DNA from: Coniferiporia sulphurascens
Taxonomy: Eukaryota; Basidiomycota; Agaricomycetes; Hymenochaetales; Hymenochaetaceae
Assembly: GCA_002794785.1 (NCBI GenBank)
Contig: NBBA01000003.1
Span: 2,232,001-2,296,000 of the forward strand
Direction of reading: 5' to 3'
DNA: 64,000 nt
How positions within the stretch are numbered: position 1 is the first letter of the stretch; each line of letters begins with the position of its first letter. Under the pieces are notes generated by a model. The model saw only the letters and a list, made by a program, of their open reading frames with translations. It did not search any database and had not been told where the DNA came from. Position numbers and translations under genes: made by a program. Of the stretch, positions 22,403 to 34,449 are shown piece by piece.

Positions 22403-22913
22403 GCAACATGGTAATGGCCTACAACTTCGCAAGAGAGGGGGTGGAAATCGCCCTCCCAGAACCCTTTGCCCCAGCTCGCCCCCTACAAAGGGCCCCGGCC
22501 ACCACTGGGACCCCCAGCACCGCCCCCATGACCCCAGAAATGAGGGCGCTGACAGATGCAGTCAAGTGCCTGACTACTGACATGGCTTCTATTTCACGAC
22601 AGATGGCCTCTATCAGCTCTAGGCCCGCCCCTTGTCAACAGCAGCAACAACAGCAGCAACCCGCCACACAGGCCGCCCCCCAAGCCGCCCCCATCTCCTA
22701 CGCCCAAGCGGCCACAGCAGTGGCCCCCCCAACGACCACCAACCCTACCCCAGTTGCCCCAGCAACTGGAGTGGCCATCAACCCAGCACCAAAGAAAAAG
22801 AAGTGCCAGAGGAAGGTGCCCCCACCACCCACTATGTACGCCAAGGACCCAACCTTGGTCCTCACCCCAACAGTTGGCATATGGGCCGAAAACCAGAAGT
22901 CAGCCATGGCCCT
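22403..22913 (+). mobile_element. E7: A1 ORF1 fragment
   Basis: A1 sequence starting within ORF1 right at the E6 tail and stopping at the 3' tail of the minus-strand B copy (MB). I do not find its continuation on the other side of MB at 34450. Confidence 0.8.
22408..22913 (+). pseudogene. E7 ORF1, middle part
   Basis: Open frame MVMAYNFAREGVEIALPEPFAPARP, then a poly-Gln tract, PTSYAQ-like linker, KKKKCQRKVPPPPTMYAKDPTLVLTPTVGIWAENQKSAMAL. This is the A1 ORF1 segment before the RNA-binding core. Truncated at both ends; no internal stop. Confidence 0.82.
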
Positions 22914-23236
22914 TTTTTTTTTTTAAATTTATTATTCCTGCTGTGCTATGTAATACACCTGCGGCCCTGGAGGGGCTGCCTGTAAACTACCTAACTACTG
23001 AGGCGCCCGTCATCACTCATCGAGTGAAACTGGGTGGGGCGCATGCCTCCAAGGAGGCCTAGTGTACTTACACACCCTATTAGGGATAAATAGGGGGGGG
23101 AGAGGGAGGTATACATATCGTGACTACAAAACAACCAGAACCATTTGAAACGAGGACAGGAAGAGAGAGTCCCTTAGAAGCGAAAAGGAGTGGCTGCGAT
23201 TGCCATAGAAGAAACCAAGGGGAATCTGAATGGCAG

Positions 23237-25442
23237 TCACAAGTCAGAGGGAAATGGGGGGAGCGTACCTGAGAGCTCCAAAAGGGCCGGGTCCATGTCC
23301 TGAGTCCTGGATCCAAGCAACCTATGCACGTAGCCCCGGAGGGTATCCAAGTCGAGGTTGTTATCGGTGGGGAGTCCGTCTAGGTCCATAGCCGCAAAGG
23401 CAAGGCGGATCGCCCCAGCTGTGCAGTTAGACATCCGGTTGAGGTGGCCTGTAAGGCGTAGCCAGTGCCTTAAGACCAGGAGGTGGTTTTCATCTGCCCA
23501 TTCAGTATGGTGGACAGGGAGGGGGTCGCTCTTGGGCCAAACATGCAGTATCCAAGGCTGGAAGGTTTTGCATCCGCCAAGGATATGGGAGGTTGACTGT
23601 GCTGGCCAGGGTGGGTGGTTGTGCCACCTGCAGTGAGAGATCAGGCCGTGTCTGTGCCGGTAGGCTGAGTCGAAGCTCAGCCAGTAGCCCCCATAGGGAC
23701 TGGTGCAGCAGAGGACCTGCGCCACCACAGTGAGTTCTGCACGGGGGTGGTCAACCGAGATTGTGATGAGCTTTCTTGGTCTTCATGTAGGGGGCCCTGT
23801 CACCGCTAGATATTTGTTGGTAGTGGAGGCCAGGGGGCGGGCCAGCTGAAGGGACCAGCATTCACTGAGTGTGCATGTCACCACTTCCTTCAGAGTGGAG
23901 ATAGAGGGGGCGAGGGAAGATGGGGGAAGCTTGGTTGCTAGCTTTGCCTCAGAGTCTGCCCATTCATTCCCAGGGATGTCCTCGTGCCCCAGGCACCATC
24001 GGAAATGAATGGTTAGATTCGGAAACAAGTCGAGAAGGGTCTCGACCCCTGCCTTCCAGAGGGGGAGGAGCTGGGCCCCTGAAGCGGAGGGCCAGGATCG
24101 GAAGAGTCCAAGTGCTGTCAGGGAGTCCGAGAGGAAGAAGATCTCCTGGACGTCTGGCAGTAGGTGGTGGAGTCGTCTTGCTGCCCAGCCTGGGGCAGCT
24201 GCCAATGAGAAAATCTCGGCGTCTGTTGCTGTGGCGCAGGTGGGGGAGGCAAGCTTGAGGGAGCTAATTTGAAGTGTCCCCTTCATGCCGCAGATGGCTG
24301 ATCCTGAGGTATTTCTGATGTGTGAGCCATCGGTGAAGACTTGCAGGGAGGTATCGGTGCAGCATATCCTGGCCTGGGCTACATAGTGGTTGCGTAGGTT
24401 TGCAGAGACAGGCTGCCTTGGAACTGAGAAGACGATGCACCCTTTACCAAAGGCAAGGGGGTCCATCCAGGGGGGGTGCATGTACGCTGGGATCCATTGG
24501 ACTCGGGGGATGCGGACCTGCAATGAAAGGGAAAAAGGGGTATTAGTGTTAGGATTGAACCTTTTCTGCCCTACTTGGTGGGGGGTGTGCCAAAGGCGCA
24601 GTGCATGGGTGGTTTTTAAATATTCAAAGTAAGCGAAGAATGGGGGGGTGGAACAAAGAAAATTTGTAGAGTGAGGAGACATGCCCTTATAGATGCCCAA
24701 TATCCAGTGGCAAGCAGTGTTCTGCATGGCCTGTAGTCGGTTGACTAGAGTTTTTTGTCAATGTCCATGGTACCATACTGGTGCGCCCCAGGTTAGGATG
24801 GTGTGCATGCAGGCAGTGTAGAGTCGGCAGAGGTGGATGGCTGAGAGACCCCTCTCGGTGTTCCCGAGAATGCGAAGGGCCGCCAATGTTGATAACCCCT
24901 TGGAACGCATGCGTTCCATGTGGGGTTTGAAGGTGAGGCCCGCGTCCCACCAAATCCCGAGCCAGCACAAGGGGTTGGTGGGTCGGACCAGGGTTGTGGT
25001 GTCGATTTGAATCCCAGCGGTGTCCCAACAGTGGTAGCCAGTTTGCTGCCTGGGCAGGTGGAAATGGAGGGCCTCCATCTTTGCTGGCTCGATGTTGAGG
25101 CCGATTTGGTGAAAGAGGAGGTCGAGTTGTTGGTAAGCCTGTGCAAGGGATCAGCAGTTAGCTGTAACCGATGTGCCCATGCAGGCAATGAGGTGGTCAT
25201 CGATGTATGCTAGCAGTTGGGAGCCACGCTGTTGGAAGCGCTGCATCACAATGCCTGCGAAAATTGTCGATAGGATCGGTGAGACCGGTGACCCTTGTGG
25301 GGTGCCGAGGTCGGGCTTTGGTGCAGTCGGTAGGGTTGTGCCATCGAATGAGACGGCCACTTCCCTGTTCGTCATGAAGGAGAGACACCACTCCGCCATG
25401 TTCAGTGTGCGTCCCATCTCCAAAAGCTGGTGGTGGAGTCAT
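23237..25442 (-). pseudogene. MB ORF2, RT palm to C-terminus
   Basis: Minus-strand reading: LLEMGRTLNMAEWCLSFMTNREVAVSFDGTTLPTAPKPDLGTPQGSPVSPILSTIFAGIVM, then a palm motif reading YIDDHLIAC, the thumb, and TACHWILGIYKGMSPHSTNFLC. RNase H follows with FTDGSHIRNTSGSAICGMKG, DAEIFSLAAAPGWAARRLHHLLPDVQEIFFLSDSLTALGLF and WCLGHEDIPGNEWADSEAKLATKLPP. Then CRWHNHPPWPAQSTSHILGGC and LELSGTLPPFPSDL, with the stop at 23237-23239. Frameshifts lie near 25145, 24740 and 23780. This is the best readable B ORF2 3' half. Confidence 0.85.
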
Positions 25443-25761
25443 CTTTTTTTAAAATTATTATTATTCCTGCAGTATTACATAATTACAAGCTGCCCCCCCG
25501 AAGGGGGGGGCCCTAACTACATAACAACGGAGGCGCCCATCATCGCACATTGCACGAAACTGGGCAGGGGCTCTGCTCCCTAGTGGGTGCCAGTGTGTGA
25601 AGAGCCCCTATTTAGTAAGAAGACAATGGGAGAGGGAGGAGTACATATTGCTATGAACAAACTGGGCGGTTAAGGGCAGGTAAGAGTAAGAAGCTTAGAA
25701 TTGGAAAGGGAGGGCAAGAGTGCCGGCCGGGACATATTCAAGGGAATTCGAAAGGCGAGCA

Positions 25762-26488
25762 CTATTCATGAGGGAAAGGGGGGAGTGTACCTGAAAGCTC
25801 CAAAAGGGCTGGGTCCGAGTCCTGGGTTCGGGGTCCGAGCATACGACACATGTAATTCCATAGGAGGTCCAAGTCCATATCCTCGTTGGTGGGGTGCCCA
25901 TCAAGGTCCATCGCTGCAAAAGACAGCCGGATGGCGCCTGCAGCATGTTCCGAAAGGCGGTTCAGGTGCCCTGTTAGCTTTAGCCAGCGGCGCAGAACTG
26001 GGAGGCGGTTTTCATCAGCCCACTCTGAGTGGTGGACTGGGAGAGGGTCCCAGGGTGGCCACACGCATCGTATCCACAGATGGAAGGTGCTACAGCCGCC
26101 AAGGATGTGGGCAGTCGACTGCGCTGGCCAGGGGGGGTGGTTATGCCATCTGCAGTGCGAGATCAGGCCATGCCTGTGACAGTAAGCTGAGTCGAAGCTC
26201 AGCCAGTATCCCCCGTAGGGACCAGCACGGCAGAGGACCTGCGTGACTGCCAATAGCTCATTGCGTGGGTGGTCAACTGAATGTATGAGGAGCTTTTGGG
26301 GTCGGCATGATGGTAGGCTGTGGACTGCCAGGTATTTATTGGCGGTCGAGGCGAGGGGGTGGGCTAGTGAGAGCGTCCATTGTTCCATGAGGGTGTGGAT
26401 GGCAGCTTCTTTTAGGGTGGAAGTGGACGGTTTGAGGTCGGATGGGGGGAGCTCCATTGCCAGCTTTGCCTCTGTGTCAGCCCATTCA
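25762..26488 (-). pseudogene. M3 ORF2, C-terminal part
   Basis: 231 open codons (26457-25762) and a few more upstream: AKLAMELPPSDLKPSTSTLKEAAIHTLMEQW, GPYGGYWLSFDSAYCHRHGLISHCRWHNHPPWPAQSTAHILGGC, LLWNYMCRMLGPRTQDSDPALLELSGTLPPFPHE. The frame is undamaged here. Family C interrupts it inside GNEWADTEAK. Confidence 0.85.
26476..26488. repeat. Target-site duplication of family C element (left copy; right copy 33163-33175)
   Basis: GTCAGCCCATTCA flanks the element on both sides, 13 of 13 bases. It lies in the RNase H end of M3 (minus strand), so C is younger than M3. Confidence 0.93.
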
Positions 26489-26517
26489 CACCCCTTGACC
26501 TCTGACCACCATCATCT
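26489..26517 (+). promoter_or_regulatory. 5'-terminal motif, divergent form (family C)
   Basis: CACCCCTTGACC followed by TCTGACCACCATCATCT. It aligns with the A/B/D motif (TTGACC, then a short variable part, then ACCACCATC) and also sits exactly at the duplication border. Confidence 0.6.
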
Positions 26518-26684
26518 CACCCTTTGCACAGCCACATTCGCCACCCCTAAACTCCCTGGGTTAACTACCCACACCAGGCTCTCCCTCACAGTAGACATCC
26601 GTCGAGCTGTTTTACATCTAACTTCACCATCCCCCACTTCCTTTCCTCCCCATCCTCTATCCTCCTTTATACTTCTTTTCCCCC

Positions 26685-29052
26685 ATGGCGAGCTCTCAAA
26701 ACCCATCTCTCAGCGGTCCCACATATGCAAACACCCCAGAAGAAATGCACACATACAACTCTATGTCCCCCAATATTCCAGCCTCCCACTCACCACCTCG
26801 TCCTCTTCCATCCCCGCCTAAAGAAAATCCAGAATTCGACAAAAACACAGATATAACAGGTTATCAGCAAATCCTGCCTTCGTCTCAGTCTCCATCAGTC
26901 CTTTCTATGCCAACATCTCAAGACCCGTCCTTTAATGCTCACTTTCGGGATTTTTCTTCAACCTATGCTAATTATTCAGATATAACACTTGCAGCCCCAG
27001 TTTCAACACCTATGGACATTGTTTTTTCTCTGGACTCTCAGTCTCTTCTACAAGCTGCCTCCCCTTCAACCACGACTCTACAGCAACCCATGCCTGCCCC
27101 TGCCCCTATGCTATCACATCAAACTTCGAACCAATCACATTCGTCAGCTTCCTCTGAACCTCCCACACACCAACAACAACGACTTCGATTCACACCCTCA
27201 CCCAATGAAGCCAATATGGAAGACAAGATTATCATTTCCGAAGCACGCGACACAATCGAGAATATCCTCGCGCCTGGTTCCTTTGATGAATGGACCCTTT
27301 CCATTGAACAGATACTTTCGCTTATTGCAAAAACTTGGCCTTCTCGCTTTAACCAACACCTCACAGACCACTCTATGAATTCTTTAGCCAACGCAATTCA
27401 ACTCTTTCATCTCCACTTCGTACCTTCCAACACATCGGTCACCATCGTACACCCAGCCGAACCAACATTACCCATCACATATCATAAAACCACCATCGAT
27501 GACGCGGGCCAATTCGATTTCCGTGTTCAGAACCCAATTCTCTTTCCAGATTCTATTCATGATAACACCTATGATGACATTGAACCCATAGCTGCCACCG
27601 TCTCCTCAGGCCCAAATTTTGCTACTATTACTTCTATGATTACGAACCTTCAAACAACGTTACAGGAACAGGCAAAACAACATGCTAGAGATCTCGAACT
27701 GCATATTACGTCCAGAATGGTCCAATTAGAAGAAACCGTGGCATCCTTCAGACCTTCCACCCATAACTCGAACACAATTACAAACGACAATAACAAACAC
27801 GTTTCTTTCTCCGACAATTCACACAAACAAGATAACGTTAGCCATGGCTTTATTCAACCGCCTCCACCTCAATCAACAACAATCAACCGTCCTCGTCCTC
27901 TGGGTCCCAGACAACGTACTCCGTCTCCGGTTCTACTATGCAATCCCATCGCAGACCAGCCCATCAGCATGCTCACATATAAAGACCATTTGGGAATCAA
28001 TATGCCTACAAACCAACCCAAGCTCCTACCATCGGCCCCGGCATCTATTTCCACCCTTACCTGATACATTGCTCGTTTCCAGGGTCAAAACATACCTATC
28101 TCATCGCGTCCGAACTCGAAAAACACTCATTGACCATATTCAAATGAAACTCGACCGCATTCCCACTGCTTGTCACATTCGGATCATTGGCACCGATTGG
28201 AATATGTCCGGCAACTGCATTTTTTCATTTCCCAGTAACATCTCAACAAACTCTATCAACACAATTATACCGGTTCTCAAGGAAGCCTTTCGAACTTCGA
28301 CCTAACCACCCTCTCACCATCACTCGCGATATCAAATGGTCAAAAGTCATTTTAAGCAACATTATCACTTCAATCGGTCCAAATCTTCCGGTCTTTTCCG
28401 AACTCGAAATCCTTCGTTCACTTCTTCTTAATGATTTATTCCGCTCGCTAAAAATTACCCAACCCCTCGATGGGCACGCAATCCTGAATTCATTACAAAG
28501 CTGCGGTCATCCATTTCTTTCGCCTTCGAAGATCCTAACGGAGATTTAATATGCAAAGTCACCCAATCAGTATTTTTCATATTCAGTCAATCCACAGTTC
28601 CCATCGTATGGAAAGAAAAACCTCGTTTCTCACAGTGCACCAAATGTTGGAAATTCGGGCATCTTACTATTCAATGTAACCAACCCCTGGGCTGCCGATA
28701 CTGCGCTTCCAAACGACACCTTACGTCACAACATCGGGAAATGTGTTCAGGATGTTCTAGCGCTCAATATCAAGAAAATCAACCATGTGATCACTTTCAT
28801 TGTGTCAACTGTTCCGGTGCTCACCCAGCAGACTCTATCGATTGTCCACAACATGCCTTTTATTTTAACAGATATCCAGCTCCCATTCGCATGAATTTAT
28901 CTTCCCTGCCGTCACCGACAACCGTAAATCCCAACTTAATTAACGTCCACCCTTCTCGTCGAGCGTTTATTTCCGACCCAGCTTTCACTCGCTCATCGTC
29001 CCCTTCCATGCATGTCGACCCACACAATTCAGTCCATGAAGACACTTTATGA
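26685..29052 (+). pseudogene. Family C ORF1: gag-like protein with zinc knuckles, frameshifted
   Basis: Starts MASSQNPSLSGP after a leader of about 200 bp. The first 459 codons are open: a Ser/Pro/Thr-rich N-terminus and EDKIIISEARDTIENILAPGSFDEWTLS-type sequence. Frame changes near 28060, 28290 and 28540 lead to the C-terminal knuckles CTKCWKFGHLTIQC (CX2CX4HX4C), CRYCASKRHLTSQHREMC and CVNCSGAHPADSIDC. These parallel the three knuckles of A/B ORF1. The stop is TGA 29050-29052, overlapping the start of ORF2 by 17 bases. Confidence 0.83.
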
Positions 29053-32000
29053 ATCATACAGCCCACGCATCCTTCAGCTAAATGTAGCAAAAAGCGGTCC
29101 CCGAACTATCCGACTTCTCAATAACCCGAACCTACATATTTTGGCACTACAAGAACCTTTCATTGGCTTTTCTGGTCTTTCTCGCTCTGACTCTTCTCCG
29201 GATGGCATTCCTATTTTGCTCCCTATCAAACATCCAGCCTGGGATTATTTCATTCCATCCTTTGATTCTAACTCTCAAATCAAACCTCACATAATCATTT
29301 ACATTCGAAAATCATTCCCGCATCTTTCGGCCATTTCTCGGCAGGATATTACTAATCACAAAGATTTCATGACAATCGACGTCACGTACCTCAACAAAAC
29401 ATTCCGTCTCATTAATTGTTACAATTATGGATCCGGCATTTTAGGTGAAAACATTTGGTTCCTTATCGACATTGAACTCGACTACGACATTCCGACATGT
29501 GTAATGGGCGACTTCAATATTCACCACTCAGAATGGGCGCTTCCAAACTGGACTTTACGATGATCTTCAGCAGAAGCTGACAATTTCCTCACTTGGACAC
29601 AAGATCAGTCACTCTTTATTCTTAATGACACCGACTTCCCAACTCGCAAAGGACAACACCGACAATCTGATTCTATTATTGACCTCACTCTTCTTAACTT
29701 CACCACTATTTTATCCGACTTCTTTTATGACTGGACATGCGTTGATATGGCAGCATACTCATCAGACCATATTCCGATTACAATCGCCTATCTCCCTATT
29801 AACTCCGATTTCAACCCCGAAGACTCGACTACAACTTATAAATACGACCCTGAATGCAAGCAAGAATGGATCGAAAATTTCAGTTTTCATTTAGACAACC
29901 AACCGCTCCCTCCTTTTTCAACTGACAAATCTATATCTGACTACGCAGAAAAACTTTCGGAAAAAATTCTACTAACAACGTCAGAAATTATGCCACAGAC
30001 CACCTCGACAACTTTTTCATATTCATATTGGTGGAACGACGAATGCGATCAAGCCATACGCGCCTTCAGAGACTGCTCCGATAACTACGAAAAAGAACAC
30101 CTTCATAAAGAAGCTCGTATCATCTTCAAGAAAGCTAAACAGTCATGGGCCACATCCGTTCTCGAAGGAGCATCATCTTACAATATTTACCGATACGCTA
30201 AATGGTCATCTGGAAAACGAAAGACTCGAATGCCACCAATCCTACACCAAGACCAATACACACATATGCCAATCCAACAAGCCAACGTTTTCCACCAATC
30301 TTTCTTCTCAAATACTCGACAACCAGACGTCTCCGAACTTCCATATGACCCACCAAAAAACCCACCCGAGCGTCTCCCCGCATTACTCAAAACGAAATTG
30401 ATACGTGCCTCAACCTCACACACAACAACTCAGCCCCCGGTATTTCAAACATTTCTTACGCATATTTAAAATGGATTAATTCAGTACATCTGACAATTCT
30501 TTTTAATCTTTTTAATGAATGCTTTTCTCGTCATCTTCATCCGTGGAAAAATGCTAACATTGTTTTAATCCCAAAACCTAACAAAACTGATTCTAGTAAC
30601 CCACACTCATATCGCCCAATTGCACTTCTCGAATGCATCGGAAAAATTTTGGAAAAAATTATCGCAAAACGCCTCACATGGGACATTGGTCGTTTCAATT
30701 TAGTCCCTACAATTCAATTTGGTGGCCGATCCAACTCTTGCACCATCGATACAGGTTTATCCCTTATACACGACATCCAAATAGCCCATAAAAAGAAACT
30801 TTTCGCTTCAGCACTTGCCATCAACATTAAAGGATACTTCGACAACATCAATCACTCTAGACTTTTACATTCGCTACATCTTCTAGGATTCGATCAAAAA
30901 ATTATTCTTTGGACGCAAGCTTTTCTCTCTGACCGTCATATATCTTTTAAAATTGACAATTTTACTTCCGAACCCAAACCCATTCATAACATCGGTATTC
31001 CTCAAGGGTCGCCCATTTCTCCTATTCTTTCGACCATTTACACGGCATTTATTCTTAACTCTTTCATCTCATCTTCGGACACTTGCCTTAAAGCATACGT
31101 TGACGACCAACTCATACTAGTATATTCAGAATCTTATCACGAAAACATCCGTCTTCTTAAAAAAGCATACAATATTATTTCTAACAAACTTAACAACATC
31201 CAACTTTCTATTGATCACTTTAAATCTGATCTTATTCACTTTATTAGACACGGTTTCTCTCCTACTTCATTTCCATCTATAACCCTTTCCAATATCCATT
31301 CCCCTCCCGTTACCATTACCCCTTCCCTGGTTATACGTTGGCTTGGCTTTTATCTTGACCAAAGACTCAATTTCAACAACCATATCCATCGCATGTGCAT
31401 GAGAGCACGATCAACCACAATGGCCTTATGCATACTCGGCAACACAATTCGTGGACTCTCATTCGCCAATTTCCGTACTCTTCACTTCACCAACATTCTC
31501 CCAGTTCTCACCTACGGCTTCCAACTGTGGTATACCGGTATCCGACAAAAATCCAAAATCAATCAAATGACCATCGCCCAAAATCAAAGCCTCCGATTAC
31601 TCACCGGCACATTTCGAACCACTCCGTCCCACGCTCTTCATCGAATAGTGCACATCCTCCCAATTCCAATTCTTCTCAACAAATATAATCAATCCACCGC
31701 TCTCCATCTCAACAGATTACCACTCAACTCTCAACTTCTTAACCGTCTCCCACCGTCTTGGCCACGTCTTCCTACCTCGAAACCGCCGATCACTTCTCGA
31801 CATATATCTACATCTTCAAAACCAAAAACTCAACTTCACCGTCTCGCATTCCTTGCCGATCCTCGCACAGAACATATTAATCCATACCTCACTCACCCAT
31901 CTCAACACTTACCTTCTGATTCTTCTCAATATCATTTCAAATCTCTATTGTATCATCTCGAACCTGGAATTTCCCCTATTGATCGAAAAAATTCGCAAAA

Positions 32001-32993
32001 AAATCACATTATTCTTTTACACAATTCTTTATCAAAAAATATTCACAATTTATTAGTATACACAGACGGTTCAAAAAATTACAAAAACAACAAATCCGTC
32101 ACCATTTCAGCTTTCGTCATCTATCATAATTCCAAATCGTTGACCTCGGTCATTTCTACTGCTCTCCCTCTGGTTCATCGTTTGATGCAGAAATGTATGC
32201 CCTTGCCAAATGTACCGAATGCATCACACTGTTCAGACAACGTCACATTCTTTCTACTGCTCATATTAACAATATTCACTTTTTCTCTGATTCATCGTCA
32301 TGTATCCCTGCCATCATTGACCTATCCCCTCACGCCACCCAATGCTCTTCTAAAATTTTCCGTTGCTTTTCTGACTCCTTCACATCTAACACTAATCACC
32401 ACATTCACCTTCACTGGGCCCTGGGTCACCTTGACATTCCTGGCAATGTTATCGCTGACAAACTCACACATTTCTCACCAATTGGCCGTCCATTCCTACA
32501 AAAAACATACGCAGGCAAAAAGGAAGACATTAATCTGTGCACTATCACATCATGGTCTCATCTCATTCAAAACACCAAAAACATATCGGAGTCCGCTTCA
32601 TTCAACACTATAACCAGAATTCCATCTTCGAAATTACCTCAATTTTGGAAATGTTTCTATTATCCTCGAGACATATCATCGCGCATCTTTCACGCAATCA
32701 CTGGACACAGCCACTTTGGAGATTATTATCGATGATTCGTACCAACTGAACCCACATCGTGCCCATGCGGGGAACCTATTCAAACAAGAGATCATATCAT
32801 CCGACGATGTCCTCTTCTCAAATCCACATGCACACTAGCCTTTGGAAATGTCATACCGCCCCCAGACCACATTTTATTCACAAAAGAAATATTCCTCCAA
32901 AAACTCGCATCCTTTTTAAACTCGTCCAATGCATTTACTAAATCTTTCACATCACATGAACCAATTCCAAATTCTCGATTTTTTCCACCATGA
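29036..32993 (+). pseudogene. Family C ORF2: endonuclease, RT, RNase H, zinc knuckle
   Basis: Probable start MKTLYESYSPRILQLNVAKSG at 29036. The endonuclease shows LHILALQEPF, CVMGDFNIHHSEW and YSSDHIPI. RT shows YRPIALLECIGKILEKII, LAINIKGYFDNINHSRL, GIPQGSPISPILS and the catalytic YVDD. RNase H shows LLVYTDGSKNYKN, DAEMYALAK, FFSDSSS and WALGHLDIPGNVIADK. The C-terminus has GHSHFGDYY and CPCGEPIQTRDHIIRRC. Breaks: TGA 29561-29563, a frameshift near 30400, a frameshift near 32180 and TGA near 32734 (after CGA). The stop is TGA 32991-32993. Confidence 0.87.
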
Positions 32994-33162
32994 ATCCGTC
33001 ATTATAATTCCGAAACCCAAACCTCCTACCCATTTATTGCCTTAAGCCCAGACACTTTATACCTTGTTAATCTCCTCTGACACGACACTTCATATGGTCT
33101 CATATCCGCGTCTTTTACTATGTAATGTAGCAGTATACAAATGCTGAATTAAAAAAAAAAAA
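32994..33162 (+). other. Family C 3' UTR and poly-A tail
   Basis: Short AT-rich UTR with CATATGGTC and TACTATGTAATGTAGCAG near the end, then a run of 12 to 14 A. It has no GC hairpin and no (TAA)n repeat, unlike A and B. TGTAATGTAGCAG faintly resembles the A-type TGTAATACTGCAG. Confidence 0.7.
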
Positions 33163-33534
33163 GTCAGCCCATTCATTTCCGGGGATGTCTGAGTGTCTGG
33201 GACACCATATGAAATGGATAGTGAGCTGGGGGTACGAGTCTAGCAGGGTCTCCACACCCGCTTTCCAAATGTGGAGGAGGTGGGCGCCAGGGGCAGCGGC
33301 CCATGTTCGGAAAAGGTGGAGAGCAGTCAGTGAATCAGACAGAAAGAAAATGTCTGATGTGACACACAGTTGAGCTGGGAGGCGGCATGCTACCCAGCCT
33401 GGGGCCGTGGTGAGGGAGAACTCCTCGGTGTCCGTGGCTGTGGCACAGGTGGGGGACTCCAGTCGGCGTGACCGGAGTTGGGTGTTGTCCAGCATCATGC
33501 AGATGGCCGAGCCCGACTTATTGTCAATGCGGGA
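33163..33534 (-). pseudogene. M3 ORF2, RNase H part
   Basis: Minus-strand reading SRIDNKSGSAICMMLDNTQLRSRRLESPTCATATDTEEFSLTTAPGWVACRLPAQLCVTSDIFFLSDSLTALHLFRTWAAAPGAHLLHIWKAGVETLLDSYPQLTIHFIWCPRHSDIPGNEWAD, open throughout. The codon after LHLF is CGA (Arg) here, unlike the TGA in E1, E3 and E10. Confidence 0.85.
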
Positions 33535-34449
33535 AAAGGATGCCCTGTATGTCTACCGCTAGGATAGAGCATACAAGGCCTTTTGCATGTGCGCCTTCAA
33601 CGATCTGTAAAAGGTGCTGGGCAGCATCGTAGACCAAGTGGCCCTGACGTCCTCCATACTGGTTTGGTGGCAGCCAGTTCCTCGTGTTTGCGAGGTACTG
33701 GAGCCGGTTAGCAATCATTTTCTCGAGTAACTTGCCCAGGGTTTCCTCGAGGGTGATGGGGCGATAGGACTGGGGGAGAATGGGTCCTTCTTGTTTGGCT
33801 TCCATAGCATCACAACTTTTGCCATCTGCCAGCAGGCTGGGTGGTGGCCCAGTCGCAGGCAGTCATTGAAAAGTGTGAGTACCTCATCTGGGTAGGCATC
33901 GACCACCCATTTCAGGGGGCGATACCCGATCCCCGAGGGGCCTGGAGCTGACAAGTTGGAAGTATCGGCCAGTGCGCCTGTAAGCTCGGTGAAGAGTAAT
34001 GGCAGCGCAGCTGGGGTAGGGGGAGGCAGGGGGCCAAGGCCCGCAGCTGGGAGTGGGGGGGGCAGTGGGAAGAAAGTGGATCTGAAGAGTTCACCTTTCT
34101 CGTCGTCCGTCTGGGTGAAGGTGCTGTCCCCGTGTTTGAGCGAAGGTACTTGGGTTGGGCAGACGCCCAGGCCACATTTGGCCCATGACCAGATGTTGGA
34201 GGGGTCGGCCTCTGATGCCTGTTCTGAGTAGTATGTCCGTTTGGTGGCTTGCACCCCTCGTTTGAATGAGCGTCTTGCTGCTGCTTTCACAGTTGGTGTT
34301 TGGGCACTGTGGATTGTGTTCAATAGATCCCAGCAGTTGGACGACCACCAGGGGACAGCTGTTTTCGATGGAGAGTGGATTTTGGTGAATGGTTGCAGCA
34401 CATCTGTCATGGCTTTAAGAATGGCACTCGCTTTCAGATCAAGGGAGTT
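33535..34449 (-). pseudogene. MB ORF2, linker and N-terminal RT
   Basis: From 34449 down: MNSLDLKASAILKAMTDVLQPF, KTAVPWWSSNCWDLLN, EADPSNIWSWAKCGLG, DEKGELFRSTFF, LSAPGPSGIGYRPLKWVVDAYPDEVLTLFNDCLRLGHHPACW, KPNKKDPFSP. A frameshift near 33780 follows, then YRPITLEETLGKLLEKMIANRLQYL and LAVDIQG at the join with M3. The endonuclease is missing. Confidence 0.83.

Larger units (their letters stand above)
26489..33162 (+). mobile_element. Family C: full-length divergent LINE (6.7 kb)
   Basis: Bounded by a perfect 13-bp duplication and a 14-A tail. It has ORF1 with zinc knuckles and ORF2 with endonuclease, RT, RNase H and a terminal knuckle. It is much more AT-rich than A/B and lacks the A/B 3' UTR block and GC hairpin. 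Its 5' end (CACCCCTTGACC, TCTGACCACCATCATCT) still resembles the A/B/D 5' motif. A distinct lineage in the same structural class, broken by several frameshifts and stops. Confidence 0.92.
25443..33534 (-). mobile_element. M3: strongly truncated A1 LINE, minus strand, split by family C
   Basis: Pieces 25443-26488 and 33163-33534 form one A1 3' end. They run from RNase H (SRIDNKSGSAIC) to the 3' UTR, hairpin and tail at 25443. It inserted in MB. The target shows a small deletion rather than a duplication. At its 5' join the minus strand reads CATCCTTTTCCCGCATTGAC, so the first bases resemble the start of the 5' motif fused straight to RNase H. Confidence 0.8.
22914..34449 (-). mobile_element. 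MB: B-family LINE, minus strand, in two pieces
   Basis: B pieces 22914-25442 and 33535-34449 flank the A1 copy M3. The RT frame runs across the gap with about 23 bp lost, so MB predates M3. The 3' end has the B-type UTR (CACCCTATTAGGGATAAATA, GAGTGATGACGGGCGCC, hairpin near 22957-22980) and tail. The 5' side ends at 34449 in the ORF2 linker, where D1 begins. The 5' part of MB is missing. Confidence 0.83.
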
